From Pseudolabrys sp. FHR47 (GTDB taxonomy: Bacteria > Pseudomonadota > Alphaproteobacteria > Rhizobiales > Xanthobacteraceae): a stretch of DNA of 64,000 nt. The first letter of the stretch is position 1; the number at the start of each line of letters is the position of its first letter. The notes under the pieces were generated by a model. The model did not search any database. It saw only the letters and a program-made list of their open reading frames with translations, and was not told the origin of the DNA. This document shows, one piece after another, positions 42,101-51,217 of this stretch. Made by a program: the position numbers and the translations under genes. Where the stretch lies: the NCBI RefSeq assembly GCF_005153485.1, contig NZ_CP039740.1, positions 3,971,001-4,035,000 of the forward strand, in the 5' to 3' direction.

Positions 42101-44762
42101 CGCTGACGATCCTCTTCAGTTCTGGGAGGCACGAGCCGCAATTGGTCCCGGCACGCAGCGCCTTGCCAATCTCCGCGACATTCGCGGCGGTGCCGTCGGT
42201 TAGGGCGTTGCGGATAATGTTGAGGCCGACGCCGAAGCAGGCGCACACCACCGGTCCGGGGTCGGCAATGCCATCGGTCGACCGGCCGGACAGCAGGCCG
42301 CGGCGCTGGGTGTCGCCGACCGTCTCGGCTTCGAACAGCAACTTCACCGCGTCCCATTGCGGCGCGTTTTCGGACGGACCGATGAACAGGCAGCCGGTAA
42401 GACGGCCTTCGCTGAAGGCGGCAATGCGGTAGCTGCTGCCGACCGGGTCGGTGAACTCGGCGATTTCCGCACCGGCGAAGACCGACAGCGCGAATGATCG
42501 CCACGCATCCGGAGCATCGTTGGAAGCGATCAGCACGCCCTCACCCTCCGCGACGGCGGCACGCGCCCACCAGGTCGCTTCGGGCAGCGCCAGGCGCGAA
42601 CGCGACAAGGCAAAGCCGCGGTATTTGAATGTTACCGGTGCGATCGCCGCCGGTGTCGCCTTGGCTTCCGGCTGGCCGGAATAGGGGTCGGTCGCCGGCG
42701 TCACCAGATCGCCGACGCGCCCGGAGGACGCTGTCTCGTCGCTCCAGTGGATCGGGGCGAACAGCGAGCCGCGTCTCTGCCCCTCGCTGACGATCACCTT
42801 GAGCACGCAGGAGCCGTAAGGCGACGTGACGCGCGCGAAGCTGCCGTTCGCCAAGCCTGCTTGCACGGCGTCATCGGGGTGTAGTTCGACGAACGGCTCC
42901 GGCAAGTGCGCGCCGAGCCTCGGCGACAGGCCCGTGCGCGTCATGGTGTGCCACTGATCGCGGATGCGGCCGGTATTGAGACGGAACGGAAACTCCGGCG
43001 ACAGCGCCGCCTGCGGTTTCGGCATCTCCGGCGCGATCAGGCGCGCCTTGCGGTCCGGCGTGTAGAAGCCGCCCTCAGCGAAGAAGCGAGAATCCTCGCG
43101 CCCGTTCGCCGAGAGCACCGGCCATTGCACTGGCTTCAGCGCTTCGAATTCGCCGTCGCTGAGGCCGGCAAGACCGCCGATATCGAAATCGCGCGTGCCA
43201 TTGTTCTCGAAGGCCGACAGCGCGGCGTGCTCCCGGAACACGTCCGCCGCGCTTTGGTAGGCGAACTGGTCGCCGAATCCCATGCGTCGCGCGACATGGG
43301 TAACGATCCACCAGTCGGGCTTCGCCTCGCCGGGAAGCGACATGAAGGCGCGCTGGCGCGAGATGCGCCGCTCCGAATTGGTGACGGTGCCGTCCTTTTC
43401 GCCCCAGGCTGCCGCCGGCAGCAGCACATGGGCATTCGCACGCACGGTGTCGTTGCTGGTGACATTTTCGGAGATAACCAGGAGATCAAGCTTGTCCAGG
43501 GCGGCACGGACATGTCCAGCGCGCGGCAACGAGACCGCCGGGTTGGTCGCCATGACCCAAAGTGCCTTGATGTCGCCACGAGCGACGGCGTCGAACATGT
43601 CGACGGCTTTCAGCCCTTCGCGCCGCGCCATCGCCTTGGCATTCCAGAACCGGCCGACGCGGTCGATGTCGTCCGGTGCGAAACCCATATGAGCCGCGAG
43701 TTGGTTGGCGAGACCGCCTACTTCACGACCTCCCATCGCATTCGGCTGTCCGGTGAGCGAGAACGGCCCCATGCCCGGCCTGCCGATGCGGCCGGTGGCA
43801 AGGTGACAGTTGATGATCGACGTCACCTTGTCGGTGCCCTGCGCCGACTGGTTCACGCCTTGCGAATAGCAGGTGACCACTTTGGGCATCGACGTGAACA
43901 TGTCGAAGAACCGCACCACGTCGGTAAGCGCGAGACCGGCCAATTCCGCCGTTGTTTTAACATCCGGCGCGATCTCCTTCGCGCGCGTCAGCGCCTCAGC
44001 GAAGCCGGTCGTATAGGCATCGACATAGGAAAAATCGAAGGCCTGCGTTTCGGCAAGATGCACCAAAAGGCCGCAGAACAACGCCGTGTCCATGCCTGGC
44101 GCAACGGCAAGAAACAGGTCGGCCTCTTCCGCCGTCGCGGTGCGGCGCGGATCGATGACGGTCAGCCTGGCGCCACGCTCGCGCTTGTTGGCCATAATGC
44201 GCTGATAGAGAATCGGATGACACCACGCGGCGTTGGAGCCGACCAGCACGATAAGATCGGCCGAGTCGAGATCGGCATAGGCACCCGGCACCGTATCGGC
44301 ACCGAAGGCACGCCGATGGCCGGCGACCGACGATGCCATGCACAGCCGCGAATTGGTGTCGACATTCGCCGTGCCGATGAAGCCCTTCATCAGCTTGTTC
44401 GCGACGTAATAGTCTTCGGTGAGTAGCTGGCCGGAGAGATAGAAAGCGACCGCGTCGGGGCCGTGACGTTCGATAATGTGCGAGAAGCCGCTCGCCACCT
44501 GGTCAAGCGCATGATCCCAGCTTGCCCGCACCAGCGCCGAACCGTTTCGGACCATCGGATGCATGAGCCGCGTCTCGAGGCCGAGCGTGTCGCCGAGCGC
44601 CGAGCCCTTGGAGCAGAGCCGGCCGAAATTGGCCGGATGCTCGGGATCGCCGGCGATGATCGCGCCGCCCTGCCCGTCGGGTTTCGCCAGCACGCCGCAG
44701 CCGACGCCGCAATAGGGACATGTGGTGCGCACGCTGGGCGGATGCTGCGCGGGCGCATTCAT
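42081..44762 (-). CDS. nasA: Assimilatory nitrate reductase catalytic subunit
   Basis: An 893-residue molybdopterin protein. The N-terminal [4Fe-4S] motif is CPYCGVGCGV with the fourth Cys in RLCSKGSALG; the Mo-bis-MGD core follows, with NVDTNSRLCMASSVAGHRRA and GQPNAMGGREVGG. The C-terminus carries a BFD-like [2Fe-2S] domain (VCACFGVG and NCGSCLPEL). It reduces nitrate to nitrite in the cytoplasm. The ATG at 44762 overlaps the stop of the upstream reductase gene; a TTG one codon earlier is also in frame. No twin-arginine signal is present, as expected for an assimilatory enzyme. Confidence 0.95.
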   Translation of the reverse strand: MNAPAQHPPSVRTTCPYCGVGCGVLAKPDGQGGAIIAGDPEHPANFGRLCSKGSALGDTLGLETRLMHPMVRNGSALVRASWDHALDQVASGFSHIIERHGPDAVAFYLSGQLLTEDYYVANKLMKGFIGTANVDTNSRLCMASSVAGHRRAFGADTVPGAYADLDSADLIVLVGSNAAWCHPILYQRIMANKRERGARLTVIDPRRTATAEEADLFLAVAPGMDTALFCGLLVHLAETQAFDFSYVDAYTTGFAEALTRAKEIAPDVKTTAELAGLALTDVVRFFDMFTSMPKVVTCYSQGVNQSAQGTDKVTSIINCHLATGRIGRPGMGPFSLTGQPNAMGGREVGGLANQLAAHMGFAPDDIDRVGRFWNAKAMARREGLKAVDMFDAVARGDIKALWVMATNPAVSLPRAGHVRAALDKLDLLVISENVTSNDTVRANAHVLLPAAAWGEKDGTVTNSERRISRQRAFMSLPGEAKPDWWIVTHVARRMGFGDQFAYQSAADVFREHAALSAFENNGTRDFDIGGLAGLSDGEFEALKPVQWPVLSANGREDSRFFAEGGFYTPDRKARLIAPEMPKPQAALSPEFPFRLNTGRIRDQWHTMTRTGLSPRLGAHLPEPFVELHPDDAVQAGLANGSFARVTSPYGSCVLKVIVSEGQRRGSLFAPIHWSDETASSGRVGDLVTPATDPYSGQPEAKATPAAIAPVTFKYRGFALSRSRLALPEATWWARAAVAEGEGVLIASNDAPDAWRSFALSVFAGAEIAEFTDPVGSSYRIAAFSEGRLTGCLFIGPSENAPQWDAVKLLFEAETVGDTQRRGLLSGRSTDGIADPGPVVCACFGVGLNIIRNALTDGTAANVAEIGKALRAGTNCGSCLPELKRIVSDVAQAV

Positions 44763-46381
44763 CAATAGACGTCCTGCTGATAGCGGCCTTTTTTCTTCAA
44801 ATCCGAGACGAACAGCACGGCCTCTTCGCCCGGTTTGCCGCCGTGCTCAGCAACGATGTCAACCAGCGCCAGCTCAACGTCTTTCGCCATGCGCTTGGCA
44901 TCGCCGCAGACATAGACATGTGCGCCTTCGCTAAGCCAGGCCCAGATATCGCGACCGGTCTCGCGCATGCGGTCCTGCACATAGATTTTCTCGTCGCCGT
45001 CACGCGACCAGGCAAGCGTCAAACGCGTAAGGAAGCCGGAAGCGCGCATCGCCTTCAACTCATCCTCATAGAAGAAGTCGCAGCTTGAGCGCTGATGGCC
45101 GAAGAACAGCCAGTTGCGGCCCGGCGCCTTGTCCGCAAGTCGGTCGTACAGGAAGGCGCGGAACGGCGCGACGCCGGTGCCCGGGCCGATCATGACGATC
45201 GGCACATTAGGATCGACCGGCAGCGCGAAGGCGTGCGCCTTCTGCACATAGGCTTTCAGGATTGCGCCGGGGTCGATGCGCTCGGCGAGCAAAGTCGAGC
45301 AGACGCCGAGGCGCTGTCTGTTTTTGATCGTATAGCGCACGGTGTCGACGGTGAGCGTGACGCGGTCTTTCTCGGTCTTGGGCGAGGACGAGATCGAGTA
45401 GAGCCGCGGCTGCAAGGGATCGAGCGACTCGATGAAGGCCTCCGGATCGGGCGCGGTACCGGCGAACTTCTCCAGCGCAGCAAGCACATCGAGCGTCGCG
45501 GCGTCCTTGTCGGGGTCTTCACCGGTCGCCAGCGCTCGCGCCTTCTTCCGGCGCTCGCCGCCAGTGATGTAGGAGAACAGCTGGAACAGCATGTCCGGCG
45601 CCGGCGACAGCGACACGCTGTCGGTCAGCACCTGACGCAAGGTGCGGCCGTTGATGTCGTAATCCGGCGGCGCACCGAGCGCCTTCATCACCTGCTCGAC
45701 CAAATTCGGATCGTTATGCGGGAACAGTCCAAAGGCATCGCCGACCTGGTACTCGATCCCCGAACCCGCGAGATCGATCTCGACATGCCAGGTTTCCTTC
45801 TCGGAGCCCGGCTTGTTGAGCAGTTTGCGCGACAGCACTTTCGCGGTGGATGGGTTGTCGCGCGAGGTGCCGGGCTTGCCCTGCGGCGCTGGAGTTGCTT
45901 CCGCAGCCGCTGCGGGCACCGCCGCTTTCGGCGCACTGCCGAGCTCCTCATAGAGCGCCTTGACCATGCGCGCGGTTTCCTTGCCGCCCGGCACGCACAG
46001 ATTCAGCCGCGTCTCGGCGCCGGAGACGATGGCGCCCGAATAGTTCTTGCAGTCGTAGCCACACTGGCCGCAGTCCTGCTGCGCCATGGCCGCCATCATC
46101 TTCCAGCGCAGCGGCTTGCCCTCGGCAAGTTTCATGCGCTCGGCGATCGGGATGGTCTGGTCGTGCCAGGGCGCGCCGCCGTCATCGTCTTCGGCGTGTT
46201 CCGTGCCGTCGATGCCGCCGAGCAGAGCCTGCGCCTGATCGGCGGACAACGGCGTGACGCCCGACGAATCGAGCGCGATCAAACCGGCGAAGAAGCCGTT
46301 GAGCCAGTTGCGCTGTTCGTCGTTGAAAGGCGCGGTTTCCGGCACCAGCATCGGCAGCGGAGATGGCACATTCTGCGTCAT
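44762..46381 (-). CDS. CysJ-like NADPH reductase with an Fe-S domain in place of flavodoxin
   Basis: A 539-residue protein. The C-terminal about 350 residues form the FAD/NADPH module of sulfite reductase alpha: RLYSISSSPKTEKDRVTLTV, VMIGPGTGVAPFRAFLYDRL, FFGHQRSSCDFFYEDEL and a terminal GRYQQDVY aromatic tail. The N-terminal half lacks a flavodoxin (FMN) domain and instead carries CGQCGYDCKNYSG with a fourth Cys in LNLCVPGG, a [4Fe-4S]-type motif. Encoded between nirA and nasA with ATGA overlaps, it probably passes electrons from NADPH to nitrate and/or nitrite reductase rather than to sulfite reductase. Confidence 0.88.
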   Translation of the reverse strand: MTQNVPSPLPMLVPETAPFNDEQRNWLNGFFAGLIALDSSGVTPLSADQAQALLGGIDGTEHAEDDDGGAPWHDQTIPIAERMKLAEGKPLRWKMMAAMAQQDCGQCGYDCKNYSGAIVSGAETRLNLCVPGGKETARMVKALYEELGSAPKAAVPAAAAEATPAPQGKPGTSRDNPSTAKVLSRKLLNKPGSEKETWHVEIDLAGSGIEYQVGDAFGLFPHNDPNLVEQVMKALGAPPDYDINGRTLRQVLTDSVSLSPAPDMLFQLFSYITGGERRKKARALATGEDPDKDAATLDVLAALEKFAGTAPDPEAFIESLDPLQPRLYSISSSPKTEKDRVTLTVDTVRYTIKNRQRLGVCSTLLAERIDPGAILKAYVQKAHAFALPVDPNVPIVMIGPGTGVAPFRAFLYDRLADKAPGRNWLFFGHQRSSCDFFYEDELKAMRASGFLTRLTLAWSRDGDEKIYVQDRMRETGRDIWAWLSEGAHVYVCGDAKRMAKDVELALVDIVAEHGGKPGEEAVLFVSDLKKKGRYQQDVY

Positions 46382-48138
46382 TCGCCGTGCTCCGCCTTGA
46401 ACATGGCCTGCAACGCTTCGACATCGTGACGGCGCGAGAAAGCGAGGAAGGTCTCGTCACCCTCGCGATGAGCGAGATAGCCTTTCAACATTTTCTCGAT
46501 GGTGCGCGGCACCTCCGGTGACTTCACATCGCGATAGATGTCACGGGCGATGGCCGCGTCCGGACCAAAACCGCCGCCGACAAGAATATGGAAGCCTTCA
46601 ACCGGATCGGCCTCCTCGCCTATATCGACCTTGCAGGCGATCAGCCCGATATCGCCGATGTAATGCTGTGCGCAGGAATGATGACAACCGGTGAGATGAA
46701 TGTTCACCGGACTATCGAGCCTAACGCGCGGTTCGCACCATTGCGCGATCTCCTCGGCCGTCTCTTTGGTATGCGCGGCGGCGAAGCGGCAGCCGGTCGC
46801 GCCAGTACAGGCGACCAAGCCGGCGCGGATCGGGGTCGCCTCGGTCTTGAGGCCGAGCGCCTCGATGGCGGCAACCGCATCCTTCACGCGCGCGTCGGCG
46901 ACGCCGGAGATCAACAGGTTCTGCCACACCGTCAGGCGGATATCGCCATCGCCGAAATCCTGCGCGACTTTAGCGAGCCCGCGCATTTGCGTCGTGTCCA
47001 TCTTGCCAACCGGGAAGACGACGCCGATCCAATTGAACCCAGTCTGCTTTTGCGGATGCACGCCGATATGCGCGGTGCGATCGAAGCCCGGGCGCGGCGC
47101 GATGGCCTCGGCCGGCACATGAACGAGCTTGCGGCCGAGCTTTTCCTCAACATGGGCGAGGAATTTCTCGAATCCCCAGGCGTCGAGCACATATTTCAGG
47201 CGCGCCTTGTTGCGGTCGGTGCGGTCGCCATGCTCGATATAGACGCGGACAATGGCATCGGCGATCGGCGTTGCCTCCTCCGGCTTGAGGATGACGCCGG
47301 TGTCGCGGGCAAAATCGCGGTGTCCGGTGATGCCGCCGAGCGCGAGGCGGAAGTAGACCCCGGATTCCACGCCGAAGCCGTCCCTCACCTCCACCGCCTG
47401 GAACCCGATGTCGTTGGTGTCCTCCAGCACCGGGATGCGCCCGGCCCCGTCGAAGCCGACGTTGAACTTGCGCGGCAGGCCATACAGCGCGCGTTCGTTC
47501 AGGATGTGGTGGTGCCACTCCCGGGCATAGGGTCGCGTATCGAGAAGTTCCTGCGGATCGATACCGGCGGTCGGCGTACCGGTGACGTTACGGATATTGT
47601 CGGCGCCGGAACCGCGCGAGCCGAGGCCGAGCTCCATGATGCCCTCGACGACCTCGACGGCATTCTTCGGCTCGATCTCGCGGATCTGCAGGTTGGCGCG
47701 CGTCGTAACGTGGCTGTAGGGTCCGGCGCAGCGATCTGTCAGATCGGCAAGGCCCGACAACTGCCAGTGCTTCATGATGCCGTTCGGGATGCGCAGACGG
47801 CACATATAGGATGTCTGCGTCGGCGCCACGTAAAACAGGCCGTAATAGCGCCAGCGGAAATTGTCGGCCGGCTTTGGCGCTTCGTTGTTCTTCGCCTGAG
47901 TCTTCAGGCGGTCATAGGCGTCAAACGGATGCTGCTCGCGCTTGATCTTCTCCTGATCGTTGAGCTTGCCGCCTTTGGCGACTGTCGCATCCTGCGCCTT
48001 GATGTGAACCGCATCGGGCCCGCTCGGCTCACTGCCGCCACCTTTCGGCAAGGCGCCGCGGGCGGCGCGCGCCGCCGTCAGGCCGGAGGCGAAGCCTTCG
48101 AGGTACCGTTTCTGGTCCGGGCTGAAGTCGCTGGACAT
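46378..48138 (-). CDS. nirA: Siroheme-dependent nitrite reductase (NirA family)
   Basis: A 586-residue protein of the nitrite/sulfite reductase family. The siroheme/[4Fe-4S] ligands are visible in ACTGATGCRFAAAHTKE and in HLTGCHHSCAQHYIGD. Two ferredoxin-like half domains precede the cofactor blocks, for example CRLRIPNGIMKHWQLSGLAD. It carries out six-electron reduction of nitrite to ammonium. The ATG at 48138 (MSSDFSPDQ) is chosen; the upstream extension in frame overlaps the FAD reductase gene. The electron donor is probably the adjacent CysJ-like protein or the FAD protein. Confidence 0.92.
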   Translation of the reverse strand: MSSDFSPDQKRYLEGFASGLTAARAARGALPKGGGSEPSGPDAVHIKAQDATVAKGGKLNDQEKIKREQHPFDAYDRLKTQAKNNEAPKPADNFRWRYYGLFYVAPTQTSYMCRLRIPNGIMKHWQLSGLADLTDRCAGPYSHVTTRANLQIREIEPKNAVEVVEGIMELGLGSRGSGADNIRNVTGTPTAGIDPQELLDTRPYAREWHHHILNERALYGLPRKFNVGFDGAGRIPVLEDTNDIGFQAVEVRDGFGVESGVYFRLALGGITGHRDFARDTGVILKPEEATPIADAIVRVYIEHGDRTDRNKARLKYVLDAWGFEKFLAHVEEKLGRKLVHVPAEAIAPRPGFDRTAHIGVHPQKQTGFNWIGVVFPVGKMDTTQMRGLAKVAQDFGDGDIRLTVWQNLLISGVADARVKDAVAAIEALGLKTEATPIRAGLVACTGATGCRFAAAHTKETAEEIAQWCEPRVRLDSPVNIHLTGCHHSCAQHYIGDIGLIACKVDIGEEADPVEGFHILVGGGFGPDAAIARDIYRDVKSPEVPRTIEKMLKGYLAHREGDETFLAFSRRHDVEALQAMFKAEHGE

Positions 48139-48145
48139 GCGCCCC

Positions 48146-49405
48146 TCACGCAGCCAGAGTTTTGGGAAGGAGCGGCTTCGGCGTTGCCGGTTTCGTAACC
48201 GCGCGCTCGGCCAGCGCGCGGCCGAAGACGAGATCGCTACGCATCGCGCCAACGGGCGCACCGGTCTTGATCAGTTCCGAATACCAGAGGCCGTCCACCG
48301 TATCGCCGAACAGGACGGCACCGACAAGCCTGCCATCTTTCAGAACCAATTTCTTGTAGCTGCCGAGGCCTGGATCGGAGAGCACGATGTTTTCGGTGCC
48401 CGGTGCACCCATGAAATCTCCAGCGGAATAGACATTGACGCCCGACACCTTGAGATTGGTGGCAAGTACGCTGCCTTGGTACGAGGCCTTGCCGCCGGAG
48501 AGATGCGCGGCTAGCACGCGCGCCTGCTCATAGGCCGGCTCGACCAGGCCATAACAGGCGCCGCGATGCTCGGCGCATTCGCCGATGGCATAGATGTCCG
48601 CCCTGCTCGTTTGCATATGATCGTCGACGACGATGCCGCGATTGATGTCGAGGCCCGCCGTGGCAGCAAGATCGCTGTTGGCGCGAATGCCGGCAGCGAC
48701 GACAACGAGGTCGGCGTCGATCGCGCGGCCGTCCTTCAGAAGCACTTTGCTGGCGTGGCGTTCGCCCTTGATCGCCGCTGTCTCGGCGCTGAGATGGACG
48801 GCGATGCCCTTGGCTTCGACCGCCGCCTTCAGCATCGACGACGCGTGCGCATCGAGCTGGCGTTCCATCAAACGATCCATCAGATGAATGACCGATACCT
48901 GCATACCGGCTTTCGCCAGTCCGTAAGCCGCTTCGAGACCCAGCAGGCCGCCACCGATCACAGCCGCCTGCTTGTGCGTCTTCGATGCCTGCTCCATCGA
49001 GGCCACGTCAGAAAGATCGCGAAAGGTGACGACGCCCGGCATGTCCATGCCCGGCACATTGAGCCGAATGGCCTTCGAGCCGGTCGCCAGTACCAGCTTG
49101 GCGAAAGGCAGCGTCGCGCCATTGGCGAGCCTGACGCGGCGAATGTCCGGATCGATCGAGATCGCGCGATAGCCGTAAAGCAGCGTCACGCCGTGGGCGC
49201 GCCACCAGTCGGCGGACTTAAGTTCGATGTCGCCCTGCGACACCTCGCGCGCCAGCACCGACGACAGCAGCACGCGATTGTAGGCCAGCCGCGGTTCGTC
49301 GCCGATCACGCAAACCGCATAACGGCCGAGCGAGCGCGCATTAAGCTCCTCCACGAGCTTTGCGGCGGCCATGCCGTTGCCGATGATGACGAGAGGCTCG
49401 CTCAT
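48146..49405 (-). CDS. NAD(P)/FAD-dependent reductase (NirB N-terminal-like)
   Basis: A 418-residue pyridine nucleotide-disulphide reductase fold protein. The FAD motif is LVIIGNGMAAAKLVEEL, the NAD(P) motif is AAVIGGGLLGLEAAYGLAKAG, and the second FAD motif is ADIYAIGECAEHRG. It resembles the flavin half of NirB but has no [2Fe-2S] or siroheme part. Its nearest counterpart by context is the Flp flavoprotein of the Bradyrhizobium nasC operon. It probably feeds electrons to NasA or NirA, or works with the globin encoded upstream. It starts 22 bases after the transporter ATPase gene. Confidence 0.88.
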   Translation of the reverse strand: MSEPLVIIGNGMAAAKLVEELNARSLGRYAVCVIGDEPRLAYNRVLLSSVLAREVSQGDIELKSADWWRAHGVTLLYGYRAISIDPDIRRVRLANGATLPFAKLVLATGSKAIRLNVPGMDMPGVVTFRDLSDVASMEQASKTHKQAAVIGGGLLGLEAAYGLAKAGMQVSVIHLMDRLMERQLDAHASSMLKAAVEAKGIAVHLSAETAAIKGERHASKVLLKDGRAIDADLVVVAAGIRANSDLAATAGLDINRGIVVDDHMQTSRADIYAIGECAEHRGACYGLVEPAYEQARVLAAHLSGGKASYQGSVLATNLKVSGVNVYSAGDFMGAPGTENIVLSDPGLGSYKKLVLKDGRLVGAVLFGDTVDGLWYSELIKTGAPVGAMRSDLVFGRALAERAVTKPATPKPLLPKTLAA

Positions 49406-49427
49406 ATGTCCCGACCTTGATGCCCCG

Positions 49428-51122
49428 CTATGCTGCTTCGGGCTTCGCCGTCGATTTACCGCCGGCACCGTGTTCGAAGTCCTCGAGGAAGTTCAGCAAT
49501 TCCGCGCGGTATTCGTAGTAGCGCGCGTGCTCGAGCAGAGCGCGGCGCGTGCGCGGCCGCTCGATGTCGACGCTCATGATCTTGCCGATGCGGGCGTTTG
49601 GGCCGTTGGTCATCATCACCACGCGATCGGCGAGCAGGATCGCCTCGTCGACATCGTGGGTGACGCAAATCGCGGTCACCTGGGTGCGCGACCACACTTC
49701 CATCAGCACTTCCTGCAACTCCCAACGTGTGAGCGAATCGAGCATGCCAAACGGCTCATCGAGCAGCAGCAGCTTCGGCGACAGCGCGAAAGCGCGCGCG
49801 ATGCCGACGCGCTGTTTCATGCCGTTCGACAATTCGGTGGCGCGCTTGTCCATCGCGTCACCGAGGCCGACGCGCGAGAGATAGTAAGTAACAATGTCAT
49901 CGCGCTCCGCCTTGGAGGCGTGCGGATAGACGCGATCCACGCCGAGCGCGACGTTCTCGCGCGCCGTCATCCAGGGCAGCAGCGACGGCGCCTGGAACAC
50001 CACGGCACGATCCGGGCCGGCGCCGGCGACTTCCTTGTTGTCGAGCACGATGCCGCCGGACGTTACATCCTGGAGCCCGGCGACCATCGACAGCACCGTC
50101 GACTTGCCGCAGCCGGAATGGCCGATGAGCGAGATGAATTCGCCCTTCTTCATCAGTAGGTCGAAGCCGTCGACCACCGTGAGCGGGCCCTTTGGCGTGG
50201 CGAATGTCTTGCGGACCTCGAAGAATTCCACATAGCGCTGATCGAACGGCGTCTCGGCGGCCTGCTTGTAGGCTGGCGGCGGACCGGAATCGAAACGGAC
50301 CGGCACGACATTCGGCAGTTCGCGCGCCTCCTCGGCTCCGGCCGCACGCTGGATGCCGGCGTCCATGAGATACTCGGTGATGGCGGCGCGCAGCTTCTTG
50401 TAGGCCGGGCTGGAATTCATCGCCGCACGATCGCGCGGGCGCTCGAACGGCACGCGGAATTCGGGGCCGAACGAGGCATCGGGGCCGGGATTGAGCGGGA
50501 CGATGCGGTCGGCGAGCAGGATCGCCTCGTCGACGTCATTGGTGATGAGAACGACCGTTTTCTTTTCCTGCGACCAGATTTCCTCGATCTCGGTCTGCAG
50601 CTTGGCACGCGTCAGCGCATCGAGCGCCGACAGCGGCTCGTCAAGCAGCAGAACTTGCGGGTCCATCGCCAGCGCACGGGCCACGGCGACACGCTGGCGC
50701 ATGCCGCCCGACAATTCGGCCGGCTTGCGGTCCGTAGCATGGGACAGGCCGACCATGTTCACGTAACGCGCGGTCCGCTCGTGGCGCGCCTTCGCCGGCT
50801 TGCCCGCCCGCACGGAATCGACCGCGAGCGCGACGTTGTCGCGCACCGACAGCCACGGCATCAGCGAGTAGCTCTGGAACACGACGCCGCGCTCCGGCCC
50901 CGGCTCCTTGACCGGCGCCCCCTTGAACAGCACCTCGCCGGAATCAGGTTTAGTCAGACCGGCCATCAGCGAGATGAGCGTGGTCTTGCCCGAGCCGGAA
51001 AAGCCGACAATGGCGACGAATTCACCATCCTCGACCTTGAGCGACACGTTCTTGAGCACGCGCGTGCGCTTGTCGCCTTCGCCATAGGACTTCGAGATCT
51101 GCTTCAGTTCGAGAATTGCCAT
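49428..51122 (-). CDS. Nitrate ABC transporter tandem ATP-binding protein
   Basis: A 564-residue protein made of two ABC ATPase domains. Domain 1 has Walker A GFSGSGKTT, signature LSGGMRQRVAVARAL and Walker B LLLDEPLSALD. Domain 2 has Walker A GHSGCGKST, a weaker signature LSNGMKQRVGIARAF and Walker B LLLDEPFGMLD. This resembles the NrtC/NrtD pair of cyanobacteria joined in one chain, but without the NrtA-like regulatory domain of NrtC. It powers nitrate (or nitrite) uptake. A palindromic repeat separates it from the permease gene. Confidence 0.92.
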   Translation of the reverse strand: MAILELKQISKSYGEGDKRTRVLKNVSLKVEDGEFVAIVGFSGSGKTTLISLMAGLTKPDSGEVLFKGAPVKEPGPERGVVFQSYSLMPWLSVRDNVALAVDSVRAGKPAKARHERTARYVNMVGLSHATDRKPAELSGGMRQRVAVARALAMDPQVLLLDEPLSALDALTRAKLQTEIEEIWSQEKKTVVLITNDVDEAILLADRIVPLNPGPDASFGPEFRVPFERPRDRAAMNSSPAYKKLRAAITEYLMDAGIQRAAGAEEARELPNVVPVRFDSGPPPAYKQAAETPFDQRYVEFFEVRKTFATPKGPLTVVDGFDLLMKKGEFISLIGHSGCGKSTVLSMVAGLQDVTSGGIVLDNKEVAGAGPDRAVVFQAPSLLPWMTARENVALGVDRVYPHASKAERDDIVTYYLSRVGLGDAMDKRATELSNGMKQRVGIARAFALSPKLLLLDEPFGMLDSLTRWELQEVLMEVWSRTQVTAICVTHDVDEAILLADRVVMMTNGPNARIGKIMSVDIERPRTRRALLEHARYYEYRAELLNFLEDFEHGAGGKSTAKPEAA

Positions 51123-51137
51123 CGCTTATTTCCTTTT

Positions 51138-51210
51138 GCGCATGATCTGGTCCGAAAACCGGTGTCCATCCCCGATCGGGGTCGAGGACATGCTTTTCGG
51201 GATCATGCGC
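51138..51210. repeat. Palindromic repeat between permease and ATPase genes of the nitrate operon
   Basis: Arms GCGCATGATC (51138-51147) and GATCATGCGC (51201-51210) enclose inner complementary pieces such as CCGAAAA and TTTTCGG, and CCCCGATCGGGG. This matches a common repeat of Bradyrhizobium-like genomes. In the RNA it would form a long stem between the two reading frames. Confidence 0.8.
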
Positions 51211-51217
51211 GCCTCCC

